Positions 39,494 to 39,724 of a stretch of DNA of 39,724 nt are shown in pieces (within the stretch, counting starts at the first letter, position 1; each line of letters begins with the position of its first letter). The DNA is from Planctomycetota bacterium (GTDB lineage: Bacteria; Planctomycetota; Planctomycetia; Pirellulales; PLA5): positions 1 through 39,724 of the forward strand of contig QEVJ01000091.1 of assembly GCA_003576845.1 (NCBI GenBank), read 5' to 3'. The notes beneath the pieces were generated by a model. The model saw nothing but the letters and a program-made list of their open reading frames with translations, was not told the origin of the DNA and ran no database searches. Position numbers and translations under genes: made by a program.

Positions 39494-39724
39494 GGTGGAA
39501 GGAACGAAGTGAGGCCGACCGGAGATTCGGGAAAGAATTGTGAATGGAAAACGGTGAATTGCGAATGGTGAATGTTTTCCCGCAGCGGCGAATCCATTCA
39601 CAATTCGCAATTCACCACTTACTATTTGGACAGCGCCACTTTGGCGCGGGGGATTGTTGGAAGTTGTTTGTTGGTAGGGTTCTGGGTCACGTTTCTGGGA
39701 TGCAGGATTTGAGGTGGCTGACGT
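39494..39724. other. Region downstream of the TolC gene to the window end
   Basis: Apart from the AT-rich inverted repeat annotated separately, no gene, promoter or terminator is recognised. Confidence 0.4.
39553..39616. repeat. AT-rich inverted repeat of the GAATTGCGAAT family
   Basis: GGTGAATTGCGAATGGTGAA(T) at 39553-39573 faces ATTCACAATTCGCAATTCAC(C) at 39596-39616. The 21-base arms pair with one mismatch around a 22-base loop. Further GAATTGTGAATGG units flank it on the left. It lies 59 bp downstream of the TolC-family gene and is much less GC-rich than its surroundings. Confidence 0.8.

Overview
This is GC-rich chromosomal DNA from a planctomycete, most likely of the Pirellulales. The support is indirect but consistent: a secreted haem peroxidase with a PEP-CTERM sorting tail, a protein opening with the FDPYYVWLGI / NHYRLLGL block typical of this phylum, many large secreted or single-pass proteins with Ala/Pro-rich linkers, a TolC-type lipoprotein with a long insertion, an orphan FliN-type protein, and genes set in short operons on both strands with repeat-filled gaps. 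No tRNA, rRNA, CRISPR array, prophage or transposase was recognised.

Layout. 1-6.2 kb (minus strand): 5' part of an MFS transporter, a DUF11-repeat lipoprotein, an exported D-aminoacylase-type amidohydrolase and a SAM methyltransferase. 6.5-16.2 kb (plus): EF-hand secreted protein, OPT oligopeptide transporter, CoxG-like SRPBCC protein, a large U32 protein of the RlhA/TrhP type, the PEP-CTERM haem peroxidase and the CCA-adding enzyme. 16.3-17.7 kb (minus): exported PQQ-type beta-propeller. 18.2-25.8 kb (plus): small two-helix membrane protein, orphan FliN/SpoA protein, FtsX-type permease, TPR protein, TIM-barrel sugar isomerase/epimerase and a membrane protein that looks split. 25.8-29.8 kb (minus): HD phosphohydrolase, CYTH phosphatase/cyclase and CTP synthase. 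30.0-33.4 kb (plus): a two-gene unit of a single-pass membrane protein and a J-like/LamG protein. 33.4-35.7 kb (minus): Uma2 endonuclease and a coiled-coil membrane protein. 36.0-39.5 kb (plus): a MarR regulator overlapping a TolC-family outer-membrane lipoprotein.

Housekeeping functions (pyrG, CCA addition, RNA hydroxylation, nucleotide hydrolysis) are scattered among envelope and secreted proteins, with no single pathway tying the window together. The clearest overlooked structure is in the DNA: at least five sequence-unrelated families of imperfect palindromes occupy the gaps. One 70-bp element occurs both between two convergent genes and, still open in frame, inside the U32 coding region. 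The other notable points are the probable frameshift/deletion in the membrane protein at 24.4-25.8 kb, the C-rich leader abutting the pyrG start, the FliN-type protein away from any flagellar gene, and the unusually built TolC homologue co-encoded with its likely regulator.
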